The notes beneath the pieces are model-generated. The model was given only the letters and a program-made list of their open reading frames with translations, ran no database searches and was not told the origin of the DNA. The position numbers were made by a program, and so were the translations under genes. DNA of 64,000 nucleotides from assembly GCF_900111175.1 (NCBI RefSeq), contig NZ_FOGI01000002.1, forward strand, positions 567,708 through 631,707, written 5' to 3'. The stretch's first letter is position 1. Each line of letters opens with the position of its first letter. The DNA is from Actinokineospora terrae (GTDB lineage Bacteria; Actinomycetota; Actinomycetes; Mycobacteriales; Pseudonocardiaceae). Shown here piece by piece: positions 15,985 through 24,278 of the stretch.

Positions 15985-18747
15985 TCACGCCGTCGCCAGG
16001 GCGATGACCCCGCGCCGGATCCCCCGCACCGCCTCCGCCGCGGCCTTGCCGACCGGGTCGTCCCGGCCGACCACCTCCTTGATCTGGTCGAGCAGGTCGA
16101 TCACCTGCCTGCACCAGCGCACGAAGTCACCGGCGGAGAGCTCCTGCCCGGCCGAGTCCGCCGCGGTGATCACCTTCTCCAGCGACTCGCCGCGCACCCA
16201 CCGGTACACCGTCCAGGCGAACCCGGCGTCGGGCTGCCTGGTCCGGTCCAGCCGGTGGTGGCGCTCGTCGGCCTCCAGCTCCGCCCACAGCCGCGCGGTC
16301 GCCGTCATCGCGTCGGCCACCGCGCCGCCGGGCACCCGCGCCTCGACCTGCCCGTCCCGGCGCGCCTCGTAGACCAGCGACGACACGACCGCGGCCAGCT
16401 CGGCGGGCCCGAGGCCGGTCCACACCCCGTTGCGCAGGCACTCGGCGGCCAGCAGGTCGGACTCGCTGTAGAGCCGCGCGAGCCTGCGCCCGTGCTCGGT
16501 GACCACCTGCTCGCCGTCCTCACCCGGGGCGAGGTAGCCGCGATCGGCCAGCAACCCGCGGATGCGGTCGAACGCGCGCGCCAGCGAGTGCGTCGTCGCG
16601 GCGACCTTGCGCTGCAACTGCTCGGTCTCCGACAGCAGCCGGTGGTACCGCTCGGCCCACCGCGCGTGCGCCTCCCGGTCCTGGCAGCCGTGGCACGGGT
16701 GCGCGCGCAACGCCCGCCGCAGCGCCGCCAGTTCCGCGTCGTCGTCCACCCCGGACCGCTTGCGCGCGCGGTCCGGCGTCTCGATACCGGTCGAGCGCAC
16801 CGTCGTGGCCAGGTCCCGGCGCGACTTCGGCGACCGGATGTCGACCTGCTTGGGCAGCCGCACCCGGCCAAGCGCCGCCACCGGCGCCGGGAAGTCCGAC
16901 ACCGAGAGCCGACCGGCCCAGCGGTCCTCGGTGACCACCAGCGGCCTCGGCTCGCCCATCGAGTCCAGGCCCGGGTCGATCACCACGGCCAGCCCGGAGC
17001 GCCGCCCGGCGGGGACCGCGATCACGTCGCCGCGGTGCAGCTGTTCGAGCGAGTGCGCCACCTCGGCGCGGCGGGCGGCGGTGTTCTGCCGCGCCAACGC
17101 CTTCTCCCGGTCGGAGATCGCGCGCCGCAGCCCCGCGTACTCGGCGAAGTCGCCCAGGTGGCAGGTCATCGAGTCGGCGTACCCGTCGAGCGCCTCGGTG
17201 TTGCGGTCGAGCTTGCGGGAGAGCCCGACCACCGACCGGTCGGCCTGGAACTGCGCGAAGGACTGCTCCAGGATCTCCCGCGCCTGCCGCGCCCCCAGCC
17301 GCTCGACCAGGTTCACCGCCATGTTGTAGCCGGGGCGGAACGACGAGCGCAGCGGGTAGGTCCTGGTCGAGGCCAGGCCTGCCACCTGCTTGGGGTCGAC
17401 GCCCGGCTGCCACAGCACCACCGCGTGGCCCTCGACGTCGATGCCGCGCCGCCCGGCCCGGCCGGTCAGCTGCGTGTACTCCCCCGGCGTCAGGTCGACG
17501 TGCGCCTCGCCGTTGTACTTGACCAGCCGCTCCAGCACGACGGTGCGGGCGGGCATGTTGATGCCCAGCGCCAGCGTCTCGGTCGCGAACACCGCCTTGA
17601 CCAGGCCGCGGACGAACAGCTCCTCCACGGTCTCCTTGAACGCGGGCAGCAGACCGGCGTGGTGGCCTGCGAAACCGCGCTCCAACGCCTCCTTCCACTC
17701 CCAGAAACCCAGCACCGCCAGGTCGGCGTCCGGCAGGTCCTTGGTCTTCGAGTCGACGATCCTGCGCACCTCGGCGACCTCGTCCTCGGTGTTGAGCCGC
17801 AGGCCCGAGCGCACGCACTGGGTCACCGCGGCCTCGCACCCGGCGCGGCTGAACACGAACACGATCGCGGGCAGCAGGCTCGCCGCGGCCAACCGGTCGA
17901 TGACCTCGACCCGCGACGGCGGCTTGAACCGCGGCCCGCGCGCCCCGGCCGCCCGACCGCCCTTGGCCCTCGGGTTGTGCCACGGCGCGTGGACCCGCCC
18001 GACCTCCTCGGTGCGGCGCACCAGGTGCGGGTTGATCCGCGCCTCGCCGTCCTGGTCCTCCCCCACGAACAGGTCCAGCAGCCTGCCGCCGACCAGCATG
18101 TGCTGCCACAGCGGCACCGGCCGGTGCTCGTCGACCACCACGGAGGTGTCACCGCGCACCGCGACCAGCCACTCGCCGAACTCCTCGGCGTTGCTGACCG
18201 TCGCGGACAGGCTCACCAGGTTGACCCACTCCGGCAGGTGCAGGATCACCTCTTCCCACACCGCGCCCCGGAACCGGTCGGCGAGGTAGTGCACCTCGTC
18301 CATCACCACGTACCCGAGGCCGTCGAGGGCGGGCGAGCGCGCGTAGAGCATGTTGCGCAGCACCTCGGTCGTCATCACGACGATCGGCGCGCTCCCGTTG
18401 ACCGCGGTGTCGCCGGTCAGCAGCCCGACCGACTTGGCCCCGTACCTGGCCGTGAGGTCGGCGAACTTCTGGTTGGACAGCGCCTTGATCGGCGTGGTGT
18501 AGAAGCACTTGCGCCCCTCCCCCAGGGCGAGGTGGACGGCGAACTCCCCGACCACCGTCTTCCCCGCCCCGGTCGGCGCGCACACCAGCACGCCGTGGCC
18601 CTCCTCCAAGGCCGCGCACGCCCGCTGCTGGAACGGGTCGAGGTCGAACGACAGCTCGGCGGCGAACCCCGCCAGCTTGGGACTGCTCGAACGCTGCCGG
18701 GAAGCGGCATACGCCTCGGCCGGACTGCGAGATGCACTGGCGGACAC
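15985..18747 (-). CDS. helY: Ski2/Mtr4-type DEAD/DEAH RNA helicase (HelY-like)
   Basis: 920 residues. The RecA1 domain has Walker A PTGAGKT (58-64) and DEVH (150-153), followed by the SAT motif (SLSATVSN). RecA2 carries the motif VI region QLTGRAGRRGID. A C-terminal DSHCT-like helical domain includes a CxxC pair (HPCHGCQDRE). This is the actinobacterial HelY family related to exosome helicases, probably unwinding structured RNA. It lies at the end of the paf-tat gene string, the same neighbourhood as helY in Mycobacterium tuberculosis. Start GTG 18747; 96 bp separate it from the lipid kinase gene upstream. Confidence 0.88.
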   Translation of the reverse strand: MSASASRSPAEAYAASRQRSSSPKLAGFAAELSFDLDPFQQRACAALEEGHGVLVCAPTGAGKTVVGEFAVHLALGEGRKCFYTTPIKALSNQKFADLTARYGAKSVGLLTGDTAVNGSAPIVVMTTEVLRNMLYARSPALDGLGYVVMDEVHYLADRFRGAVWEEVILHLPEWVNLVSLSATVSNAEEFGEWLVAVRGDTSVVVDEHRPVPLWQHMLVGGRLLDLFVGEDQDGEARINPHLVRRTEEVGRVHAPWHNPRAKGGRAAGARGPRFKPPSRVEVIDRLAAASLLPAIVFVFSRAGCEAAVTQCVRSGLRLNTEDEVAEVRRIVDSKTKDLPDADLAVLGFWEWKEALERGFAGHHAGLLPAFKETVEELFVRGLVKAVFATETLALGINMPARTVVLERLVKYNGEAHVDLTPGEYTQLTGRAGRRGIDVEGHAVVLWQPGVDPKQVAGLASTRTYPLRSSFRPGYNMAVNLVERLGARQAREILEQSFAQFQADRSVVGLSRKLDRNTEALDGYADSMTCHLGDFAEYAGLRRAISDREKALARQNTAARRAEVAHSLEQLHRGDVIAVPAGRRSGLAVVIDPGLDSMGEPRPLVVTEDRWAGRLSVSDFPAPVAALGRVRLPKQVDIRSPKSRRDLATTVRSTGIETPDRARKRSGVDDDAELAALRRALRAHPCHGCQDREAHARWAERYHRLLSETEQLQRKVAATTHSLARAFDRIRGLLADRGYLAPGEDGEQVVTEHGRRLARLYSESDLLAAECLRNGVWTGLGPAELAAVVSSLVYEARRDGQVEARVPGGAVADAMTATARLWAELEADERHHRLDRTRQPDAGFAWTVYRWVRGESLEKVITAADSAGQELSAGDFVRWCRQVIDLLDQIKEVVGRDDPVGKAAAEAVRGIRRGVIALATA

Positions 18748-18843
18748 GTCACCAAGACTTCCACATCAGACCGACACTCGTCGCGCGAACTTCCCGGGCG
18801 GGCCGCGGCGCGGCGACCGCCGAGCGGGGGCGGGAGAACGGGG

Positions 18844-19728
18844 TCAGGCGACGACGGTGAGGGCGGATGGGGTGCAGGCGATGGTGATCGGGAGGGGGCC
18901 CAGTCGCTCGCCGTCGGCGTAGGCGATCCAGTCGTTGGCGGGGGTCAGGGCTACCTGGCGGGCGCGGAGGGTGCGGACGAAGGGGTGGCGCACGTGGTCG
19001 CCGGTGCGCAGGGTGGGGAGGATGCGCAGCAGGTCTACCCGGCTCGCCCTGCCGACGACCGTGATCTCCAGCAGGCCGTCGGCCGGGTCGGCGGCGGGGC
19101 AGACCGGGATGCCGCCGCCGTAGTACGGGGTGTTGCCGACCGCGACCATGGTGGCGTCCAGCTCCAGCCGCTCGTCGCCGGTGTCGACCACCAGCCCGCG
19201 GTGGCGCAGCGCGGCCAGTTCCGCGACGATCGCCAGGTCGTAGCGGCGGCGGCCGTGCGGCCAGCGCATCCGGTTCACCCGCTCGTTGACCGCGGAGTCG
19301 AACCCGGCGCACAGCACGCTGGCGAACCACGGGCCGCCGTCGAGCCGCCCGAGGTCGACGCGCCGCCGGGTGCCCTCGGCCAGCGCCCTCGCGACCGCCT
19401 CCGCCGCGGGCACCGGCTCCCCCGGCAGGCCAAGCGCCCGCGCGAAGTCGTTGCCGGTCCCCGCCGGGACGACCGCCAGCGCCACGTCGTTGTCGGCGCA
19501 GAACTGCACGCCCTGGTGCACCGAACCGTCGCCGCCGAGGACCACCACCACGTCCAGACCCGCGTCCTTGGCGCGCTCCATCAACGCCCGCGACTGCGCC
19601 ACGGTGTCCGCGGACACCACCGCCAGGTCGTCCACCACGGGCCGGATCCGCGCCACCACCGCGTCCAAGGCCCGCGCCGCCGCGCCGTGCCCCGAGCCGG
19701 GGTGCACCGCCAACGCCGCCCTGACCAC
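18844..19728 (-). CDS. Diacylglycerol/lipid kinase family protein
   Basis: 294 residues of the DAGK/YegS catalytic family. The nucleotide-binding motif is VLGGDGSVHQG (about 63-73), and PAGTGNDFARAL follows at about 86-97. It likely phosphorylates a membrane diacylglycerol or related lipid. GTG 19728 is preceded by GGGAGGTGG at proper spacing, which decides the start. It sits between tatC and helY, separated from tatC by a strong hairpin, so it may have its own promoter. A second kinase of this family, fused to PAP2, is encoded at 25.8-27.3 kb. Confidence 0.83.
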   Translation of the reverse strand: MVRAALAVHPGSGHGAAARALDAVVARIRPVVDDLAVVSADTVAQSRALMERAKDAGLDVVVVLGGDGSVHQGVQFCADNDVALAVVPAGTGNDFARALGLPGEPVPAAEAVARALAEGTRRRVDLGRLDGGPWFASVLCAGFDSAVNERVNRMRWPHGRRRYDLAIVAELAALRHRGLVVDTGDERLELDATMVAVGNTPYYGGGIPVCPAADPADGLLEITVVGRASRVDLLRILPTLRTGDHVRHPFVRTLRARQVALTPANDWIAYADGERLGPLPITIACTPSALTVVA

Positions 19729-19770
19729 CGCGCCACCTCCCGAGAAACGACCGTGCCCGCCGGGAAACGA

Positions 19771-19808
19771 CCATGCCCGGCACTCCCCGTGGGGCGTGCC
19801 GGGCATGG
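19771..19808 (-). terminator. Hairpin after tatC
   Basis: Arms at 19771-19783 and 19796-19808 form a perfect 13-bp GC-rich stem; the intervening CCCCGTGGGG can also pair, giving one long hairpin. No T-tract, as is common in actinobacteria. It would end the pafBC-tatAC transcript. Just beside it, GAAACGACC(G/A)TGCCCG occurs twice (about 19743 and 19764). Confidence 0.65.
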
Positions 19809-19823
19809 TACCCAGACCTCGGA

Positions 19824-20834
19824 TCAGGTCACGTCGTCGTAGCCGCCGGGCTTGCGCGGCTCGGCGGGCGGGGTCGGACCGGACTGGACCACCGGCTCCG
19901 CGGGCGGCGGGGAGGCCGGGACCGGGCCGGTGTCGAACACCAGCGGCGTCGCCTCGTCGTCGGACAGGCCCGCGTTGGGGTCCTCCACCGCCTCGCGGCG
20001 GGCCTTGCGCCGGTCGTGCACCCGCGACACCTGGATCGCCAGCTCCACCAGCACGGCCATCGCGGCGGCGAGCACCACCATGGAGATCGGGTCGGTGCCC
20101 GGGGTGGCGAACGCGGCGAAGACGAAGACACCGAAGATGATGCCTCGCCGCCACTTGCTCAGGTTCTCGTAGCGCAGCACGCCGACCCGGTTCAGCATGA
20201 TGATCAGCAGCGGGACCTCGAAGCTCACCCCGAAGATCAGCAGCATCACCAGCACGAACGAGATGTAGGCCGAGCCGTTGAGCGCGGTGATGAACGCGTC
20301 GCCACCGAAGGACACCAGCACGCTGAGGCCCTGCGGGATGACCAGGAACGCCAGCACGCCACCCGCGACGAACAGGATCGACGCGAGGAACACGAACACC
20401 GTGGCGAACCGGCGCTCCTTCGCGTAGAGCCCCGGGGTGATGAACGCCCACAACTGGTAGAGCCACAACGGGGCGGTCAGCACCATACCCGCGGCGATGC
20501 CGACCTTGAACTGGATCATGAACGCTTCGAACGGCTGGGTCTGCAGCAGTTGGCAGGTGCCGTTCGGGGACAGGCGCACCGTCTCGGGCAGCGCGCAGTA
20601 CGGGTCGATCAGGACGCGGCTCAGTGACGGCACCACGCCGAAGTCGACCTCGAACCAGATGAAGCCGAAGACTCCACCGAGCAGGATGAACAGGACAGCC
20701 CAACCGAGTCTGGTGCGCAGCTCGTAGAGGTGATCCTTCAGGGACATCGTTCCGTCGGGATTGTGCCTGCGACTGCGCAGCTTGCGCTTCTCGCGACGGC
20801 TCGGATCCGGGCGGAGCGACTCGTCGCTCACCAC
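19824..20834 (-). CDS. tatC: Sec-independent protein translocase TatC
   Basis: 336 residues with six membrane helices. N-terminal conserved features include MSLKDHLYELRTRLGW (about 30-45) and the first periplasmic loop with F-E-A-F (QPFEAFMIQFKVG, about 101-113), which bind the twin-arginine signal. C-terminal to helix 6 is an actinobacterial acidic/Pro-rich tail of about 70 residues. TatC is the signal-peptide receptor of the Tat translocase. Two adjacent GTGs (20834, 20831) could start it; neither has a clear Shine-Dalgarno. It follows tatA by 17 bp and is surely co-transcribed with it. Confidence 0.93.
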   Translation of the reverse strand: MVSDESLRPDPSRREKRKLRSRRHNPDGTMSLKDHLYELRTRLGWAVLFILLGGVFGFIWFEVDFGVVPSLSRVLIDPYCALPETVRLSPNGTCQLLQTQPFEAFMIQFKVGIAAGMVLTAPLWLYQLWAFITPGLYAKERRFATVFVFLASILFVAGGVLAFLVIPQGLSVLVSFGGDAFITALNGSAYISFVLVMLLIFGVSFEVPLLIIMLNRVGVLRYENLSKWRRGIIFGVFVFAAFATPGTDPISMVVLAAAMAVLVELAIQVSRVHDRRKARREAVEDPNAGLSDDEATPLVFDTGPVPASPPPAEPVVQSGPTPPAEPRKPGGYDDVT

Positions 20835-20851
20835 CGTGGGGACCGGTTCTC

Positions 20852-21154
20852 TCAGCCCGCGTTCTTCTGCGCTTGCTGCTGGTTCAGCTTGCGCTGCAGC
20901 TCATCGATCTCGGCGCGCAACTGCTCCGGCGACTGCTCGGGCTTGGCCGCGGGCAACGCGGCGGCGGGCTGCGCGGGGGCAGCGGTCTTGTCCGCCTTGT
21001 CGTCCTCGTCGTCGGCGCGCATGCCCTTGGTCTCGGCCTTCAGGATGCGCATCGACTGCCCGAGGGACCGCGCCATCGCGGGCATCTTGCGCGCCCCGAA
21101 GAGCAGCACGACCACCACCGCGATGATCAGAATTTCCCAGGGTCCCAGGTTCAC
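20852..21154 (-). CDS. tatA: Twin-arginine translocase subunit TatA
   Basis: 100 residues. A short N-terminal membrane helix (PWEILIIAVVVVLLFGARKMP, about 5-25) contains the FGxxK/R hinge, then an amphipathic helix (MARSLGQSMRILKAE) and a charged Ala/Gln/Lys-rich tail. TatA forms the pore-like oligomer of the Tat system. GTG 21154 is chosen because GGAGGA lies 7 nt upstream; it overlaps the stop of the small membrane protein gene before it by 4 bp (GTGA). Confidence 0.92.
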   Translation of the reverse strand: MNLGPWEILIIAVVVVLLFGARKMPAMARSLGQSMRILKAETKGMRADDEDDKADKTAAPAQPAAALPAAKPEQSPEQLRAEIDELQRKLNQQQAQKNAG

Positions 21155-21396
21155 GACCGTCCTCCAGTCTCGCCTCGCCCCGCCCATGCTACGCGAGGCG
21201 AGCGCTTCCGTTCAGCTACCGCGACCCGCAGACCGGCGACCCGCGCGCGCAGCAGTCCGGTTTCGTCACCGAATGTCGCCTTCGCTGCCGCGAGGACGGT
21301 TCTGGTCCTGCCGACCCCGCGGTTCACCCGCAGGACGAGCAGACCCAGCAGCGCCAGCCCGATGAGGAGCAGCGCCGCACTCGGCAGATAAGGCAC
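21151..21396 (-). CDS. Small conserved-context membrane protein between pafC and tatA
   Basis: 81 residues: one hydrophobic helix (about 5-23, AALLLIGLALLGLLVLRV) then a basic tail rich in Arg, Ala and Gly. Function unknown. Overlap of its stop with the tatA start shows it belongs to the same translational unit. GTG 21396 is the only sensible start. Its promoter-proximal gap to pafC (64 bp) contains a weak LexA-box-like sequence at 21427-21442. Confidence 0.6.
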   Translation of the reverse strand: MPYLPSAALLLIGLALLGLLVLRVNRGVGRTRTVLAAAKATFGDETGLLRARVAGLRVAVAERKRSPRVAWAGRGETGGRS

Positions 21397-21460
21397 GGCC
21401 GAACTCTACCCCGCGCCCGGTCGGCGATCGAACACCCTTTCGGCGTGCGCGAGGCGGAGT

Positions 21461-22435
21461 TCAGGTGGCCGCGAGGTGACGATCCACCCGCGCCACCGCG
21501 GCGGCGGCCTGCTCGCGCACGGCACGGGCCAACTCGGCCGGTTCCTCCACCACGACCTCGCCGCCCTGGCCGAGCAGCAGCCGCACGATCCAGGAGGTGT
21601 CGGAGTAGCGCATCCGCACCCGCAACTGGCCGCCGTCGAGCTCCTCGACGTCCTCCACCGGGTAGTACTCGGCCACCCAGCGGGCGTCCGGGCGCAGCAG
21701 CAGCCGGGCCGAGCGCTGGTCCGGCGCGGCCCGGAACAGGCCCTCGGAGGTGTCGGTCGGCTCGGCGTAGGGCGGCGGGGCGGCGCGCTCGTCGAGCACG
21801 ACCACCTCGTCGACGCGGTCCAACCGGAACAGCCGGACCCCGTCGGCGCGGCGGCACCACGCCTCCAGGTATCCACGGCCGTCGACGATCAACACCCGCA
21901 TCGGGTCGACGGTGCGCTCGGTGACCTCGTCCTTGGAGGCGGTGTAGTAGCTGATCCGCAGCGCCAGCCCGGCAACCAGGGCCGACTGCACGACCTCGCG
22001 GACCCGCGCGGTGCCCTCGGCCTCGCGCACCCCGAGCCCGACCGCGACCCCACCGGGGCGGGCCTGGCCCGCGGCCGACTCGATCTTGGCGACCGCGCGC
22101 CGGATGGCGTCCGCGTCGGCCACGCCCGGGGTCTCCAGCAGCGCCCGCAGCGCCACCAGCAGCGCGGTGGCCTCGGCGCCGGTCAGCCGCAGCGGCCTGC
22201 GCATGCCCGCGTCGAAGGCGACGGTGACGGTGTCCTCGTCGAACGAGATGTCGATCAGGTCGCCCGGGCCGTAGCCGGGCAGCCCGCACATCCACAGCAG
22301 TTCCAGGTCCTTGCGCAGCTGCCTGGCCGTCACCCCGAAGTCGGCGGCCGCCTCGTCGATCAGGATGCCCGGCCTGGCCAGCAGGTACGGCACCAGGGCC
22401 AGCAGCCTGGGCAGGCGGTCCTGCGCGGCGCTCAC
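21461..22435 (-). CDS. pafC: PafC, WYL-domain transcriptional activator subunit
   Basis: 324 residues: an N-terminal winged helix (RLLALVPYLLARPG... ARQLRKDLELL, about 8-50), then a WYL domain (about 140-215) and a C-terminal WCX extension. PafB and PafC act as a heterodimer that activates the LexA-independent DNA damage regulon in mycobacteria. The WYL tripeptide is only partly conserved here (GYLEAW). Its GTG overlaps the pafB stop by 4 bp, ensuring equimolar synthesis. Confidence 0.9.
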   Translation of the reverse strand: MSAAQDRLPRLLALVPYLLARPGILIDEAAADFGVTARQLRKDLELLWMCGLPGYGPGDLIDISFDEDTVTVAFDAGMRRPLRLTGAEATALLVALRALLETPGVADADAIRRAVAKIESAAGQARPGGVAVGLGVREAEGTARVREVVQSALVAGLALRISYYTASKDEVTERTVDPMRVLIVDGRGYLEAWCRRADGVRLFRLDRVDEVVVLDERAAPPPYAEPTDTSEGLFRAAPDQRSARLLLRPDARWVAEYYPVEDVEELDGGQLRVRMRYSDTSWIVRLLLGQGGEVVVEEPAELARAVREQAAAAVARVDRHLAAT

Positions 22436-23406
22436 AGCGCACCCCCCGCCGCGGCCAGCAGCCGCTCCCGCACCGACTTGGCCAGCACCTCGGGGTCGAG
22501 CACCAGCACGTCCGCCCCGTAACCCGCGATCCAGCCCGCCGCGGTGTCCGGGTAGTTCAGGTCGATCTCGATGACGTCCCCGGCGATGCCGTCGACCTCG
22601 CGCTGTCCGACGACCCTGGAGCTGCGGCGCAGACCGGCGGCCCGGCCGTCGGCGACCCACAGCGAGGCGGTGGACGAGCGGGCGGGCTCACCGCTGGTGT
22701 TGGCGACGAACGCCATCAGGTTCACGTCGTCGGGCCTGCGCACCGTGCCCGGCTTGCCGAGCTTGCGCACCTCGCCGACGATCCGCGACAGCCGGAAGCA
22801 GCGCGGCGCCTTGCGGTCGCGGTCGTGGCCGACCACGTACCAGCGGCCCCGCCAGGACACGACGCCCCAGGGCTCCAGGACCCGCTCGCGCAGCTCGACC
22901 GGCGACGGGCGGCGGTAGTCGAACGCCACCGCCTGACCGGCCTGGACAGCGGCCAGCAGCGGACCGAACGCGGGCTCGGTGGTGCGGACCTTGGACTCGA
23001 CCACGGTCGGCGCCGCCTGGTCCACGTCGACCCCGGCCGCCCGCAGCTTCAACAGAGCACCGTGCGCGGCACCGGTCAACTCCGGTGAGTCCCACAGCCG
23101 CACCGCCAGCGCGACCGCCGCGGCCTCGTCCGGCTCCAGATCGATCTCGCCGAGCTCGTAGTCCCGCCGGGCGATCCGGTACCCGTCGACGGTGTCGACC
23201 ACCCGGTTGCGCCCGACCTCCAGCGGGATCCCCAACTCCCGCAGCTCGGTCTTGTCCCGCTCGAACGTCCGGAAGAACGCCTCGTCACTCGGCGCGTCGG
23301 AGTACCCGGGCACGATCCCCCGGATCTTCTCGGCACTGAGGTACTGGCGGGTGGACAGCAGGCACAGCACCAGGTTCACCAGCCGTTCGGCGCGTGCGAC
23401 AGACAC
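22432..23406 (-). CDS. pafB: PafB, WYL-domain transcriptional activator subunit
   Basis: 324 residues. The HTH region (AERLVNLVLCLLSTRQYLSA, about 6-25, then the recognition helix near FFRTFERDKTELRELG) is followed by a WYL domain with GRWYVVGHDRDR (about 186-197) and a WCX C-terminus. It is the partner of PafC. In many actinobacteria pafB follows pafA directly; here a GNAT gene and a 270-bp gap intervene, so pafBC probably has its own promoter. A LexA-box-like palindrome lies 47 bp upstream of the GTG start. Confidence 0.9.
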   Translation of the reverse strand: MSVARAERLVNLVLCLLSTRQYLSAEKIRGIVPGYSDAPSDEAFFRTFERDKTELRELGIPLEVGRNRVVDTVDGYRIARRDYELGEIDLEPDEAAAVALAVRLWDSPELTGAAHGALLKLRAAGVDVDQAAPTVVESKVRTTEPAFGPLLAAVQAGQAVAFDYRRPSPVELRERVLEPWGVVSWRGRWYVVGHDRDRKAPRCFRLSRIVGEVRKLGKPGTVRRPDDVNLMAFVANTSGEPARSSTASLWVADGRAAGLRRSSRVVGQREVDGIAGDVIEIDLNYPDTAAGWIAGYGADVLVLDPEVLAKSVRERLLAAAGGAL

Positions 23407-23452
23407 CCGCGCACCTTAACGCCCCAGCTCCCCGCCGCGGCACCCGCCACAC

Positions 23453-23468
23453 CCGAACACCCGTTCTA
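23453..23468 (-). promoter_or_regulatory. LexA-box-like palindrome upstream of pafBC
   Basis: CCGAAC-ACCC-GTTCTA. The actinobacterial SOS box is TCGAAC-N4-GTTCGA, so 10 of 12 specified positions match, with the GAAC-N4-GTTC core intact. It lies in the 271-bp gap before pafB. The rest of this gap (23470-23677) holds an AT-rich patch at about 23583-23620 with TTGATA twice, possibly promoter elements, but nothing I can assign. Confidence 0.4.
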
Positions 23469-23677
23469 GTCGCCGACCACCCCACCGAGCAGACACCCCC
23501 TCACCCTCCGTGATCATCTCCGGGTCCTGGCGCTTGTTTCCCTTGTCGATCCCCACTCGGCCAACCAGCCGGCCCCCACCGCAATAACCGAATATCTTGA
23601 TAGTTGATACCGGATAAATGACTCCAGTCTCGACAAGAGCCAGCGCAACAGGTCAGCAGAGAAAGAAGCGGGTGCGG

Positions 23678-24235
23678 TCAGCGGGACAGGTGCTCGGCCC
23701 TGGTCAGCCGCCAGCGGACGTCGACGCCGTGCTCGGCCGCGGTGATCGGTTCCTGCGGTGGGGAGTCCCTGGCGACCTCGCGGAACCCGAGCCGCCGGGG
23801 TACGGCGCCGCTGCGGGTGTTGGCGGTGTCGTGCACGATCTCCAGTCGGTCGATGTCGGGTAGGGCGAACGCCGCGTCGACCATGGCGGCGGTGGCGAGG
23901 GTGGCCAGTCCCCTGCCGACGTGCGCCGGGTGCAGCCAGTAGCCCATCTCCAGGCCCCCTGGCCCGACGCGGGGCATCATGCCGCAGCGGCCGACGATCG
24001 TGCCGTCGACGACGATCGCGTACGAGTAGTCCACGCCGTTGTCCCAGTCCGCGACGCACTGGTCGATGTTGGCCACGACCTGCCCGGCGGTCGGGTCGAC
24101 GGCCGCCCAGGCCATCCACGGCCGCAGGTGCTCGACCGACTCGGCGACCACGCGCAGCACCTCCGGCGCGTCGGCCCGGGTGAGCCTGCGCAGCAGGACG
24201 GGCGGGTTGCTCAGCACAGCGCGAGGGCGGGCCAC
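23678..24235 (-). CDS. GNAT acetyltransferase, RimJ/RimL type
   Basis: 185 residues with the RimJ/RimL-like GNAT fold. It has an N-terminal VLLRRLTRADAPEVLRVV, then EMGYWLHPAHVGRGLATLA (about 95-113) carrying the acetyl-CoA pyrophosphate loop (GRGLAT). Members acetylate N-termini or small amines; the target is unknown. It lies between pafA and pafB, where many relatives have no gene. GTG 24235 falls inside the hairpin following pafA; a shorter start at GTG 24217 is possible, and neither has a Shine-Dalgarno. Confidence 0.78.
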   Translation of the reverse strand: MARPRAVLSNPPVLLRRLTRADAPEVLRVVAESVEHLRPWMAWAAVDPTAGQVVANIDQCVADWDNGVDYSYAIVVDGTIVGRCGMMPRVGPGGLEMGYWLHPAHVGRGLATLATAAMVDAAFALPDIDRLEIVHDTANTRSGAVPRRLGFREVARDSPPQEPITAAEHGVDVRWRLTRAEHLSR

Positions 24236-24268
24236 GCCGGGGGATGTTCCCGGTGCGGCCCGCCCTCG
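24222..24268 (-). terminator. Hairpin between pafA and the GNAT gene
   Basis: Arms 24222-24233 and 24257-24268 pair over 12 bases (CGAGGGCGGGCC), with further pairing of CCGGG/CCCGG inside. It is placed right after the pafA stop and overlaps the first codons of the GNAT gene, so it may both terminate pafA transcripts and hide the GNAT start on read-through mRNA. Confidence 0.55.
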
Positions 24269-24278
24269 GCAAGCAGGT

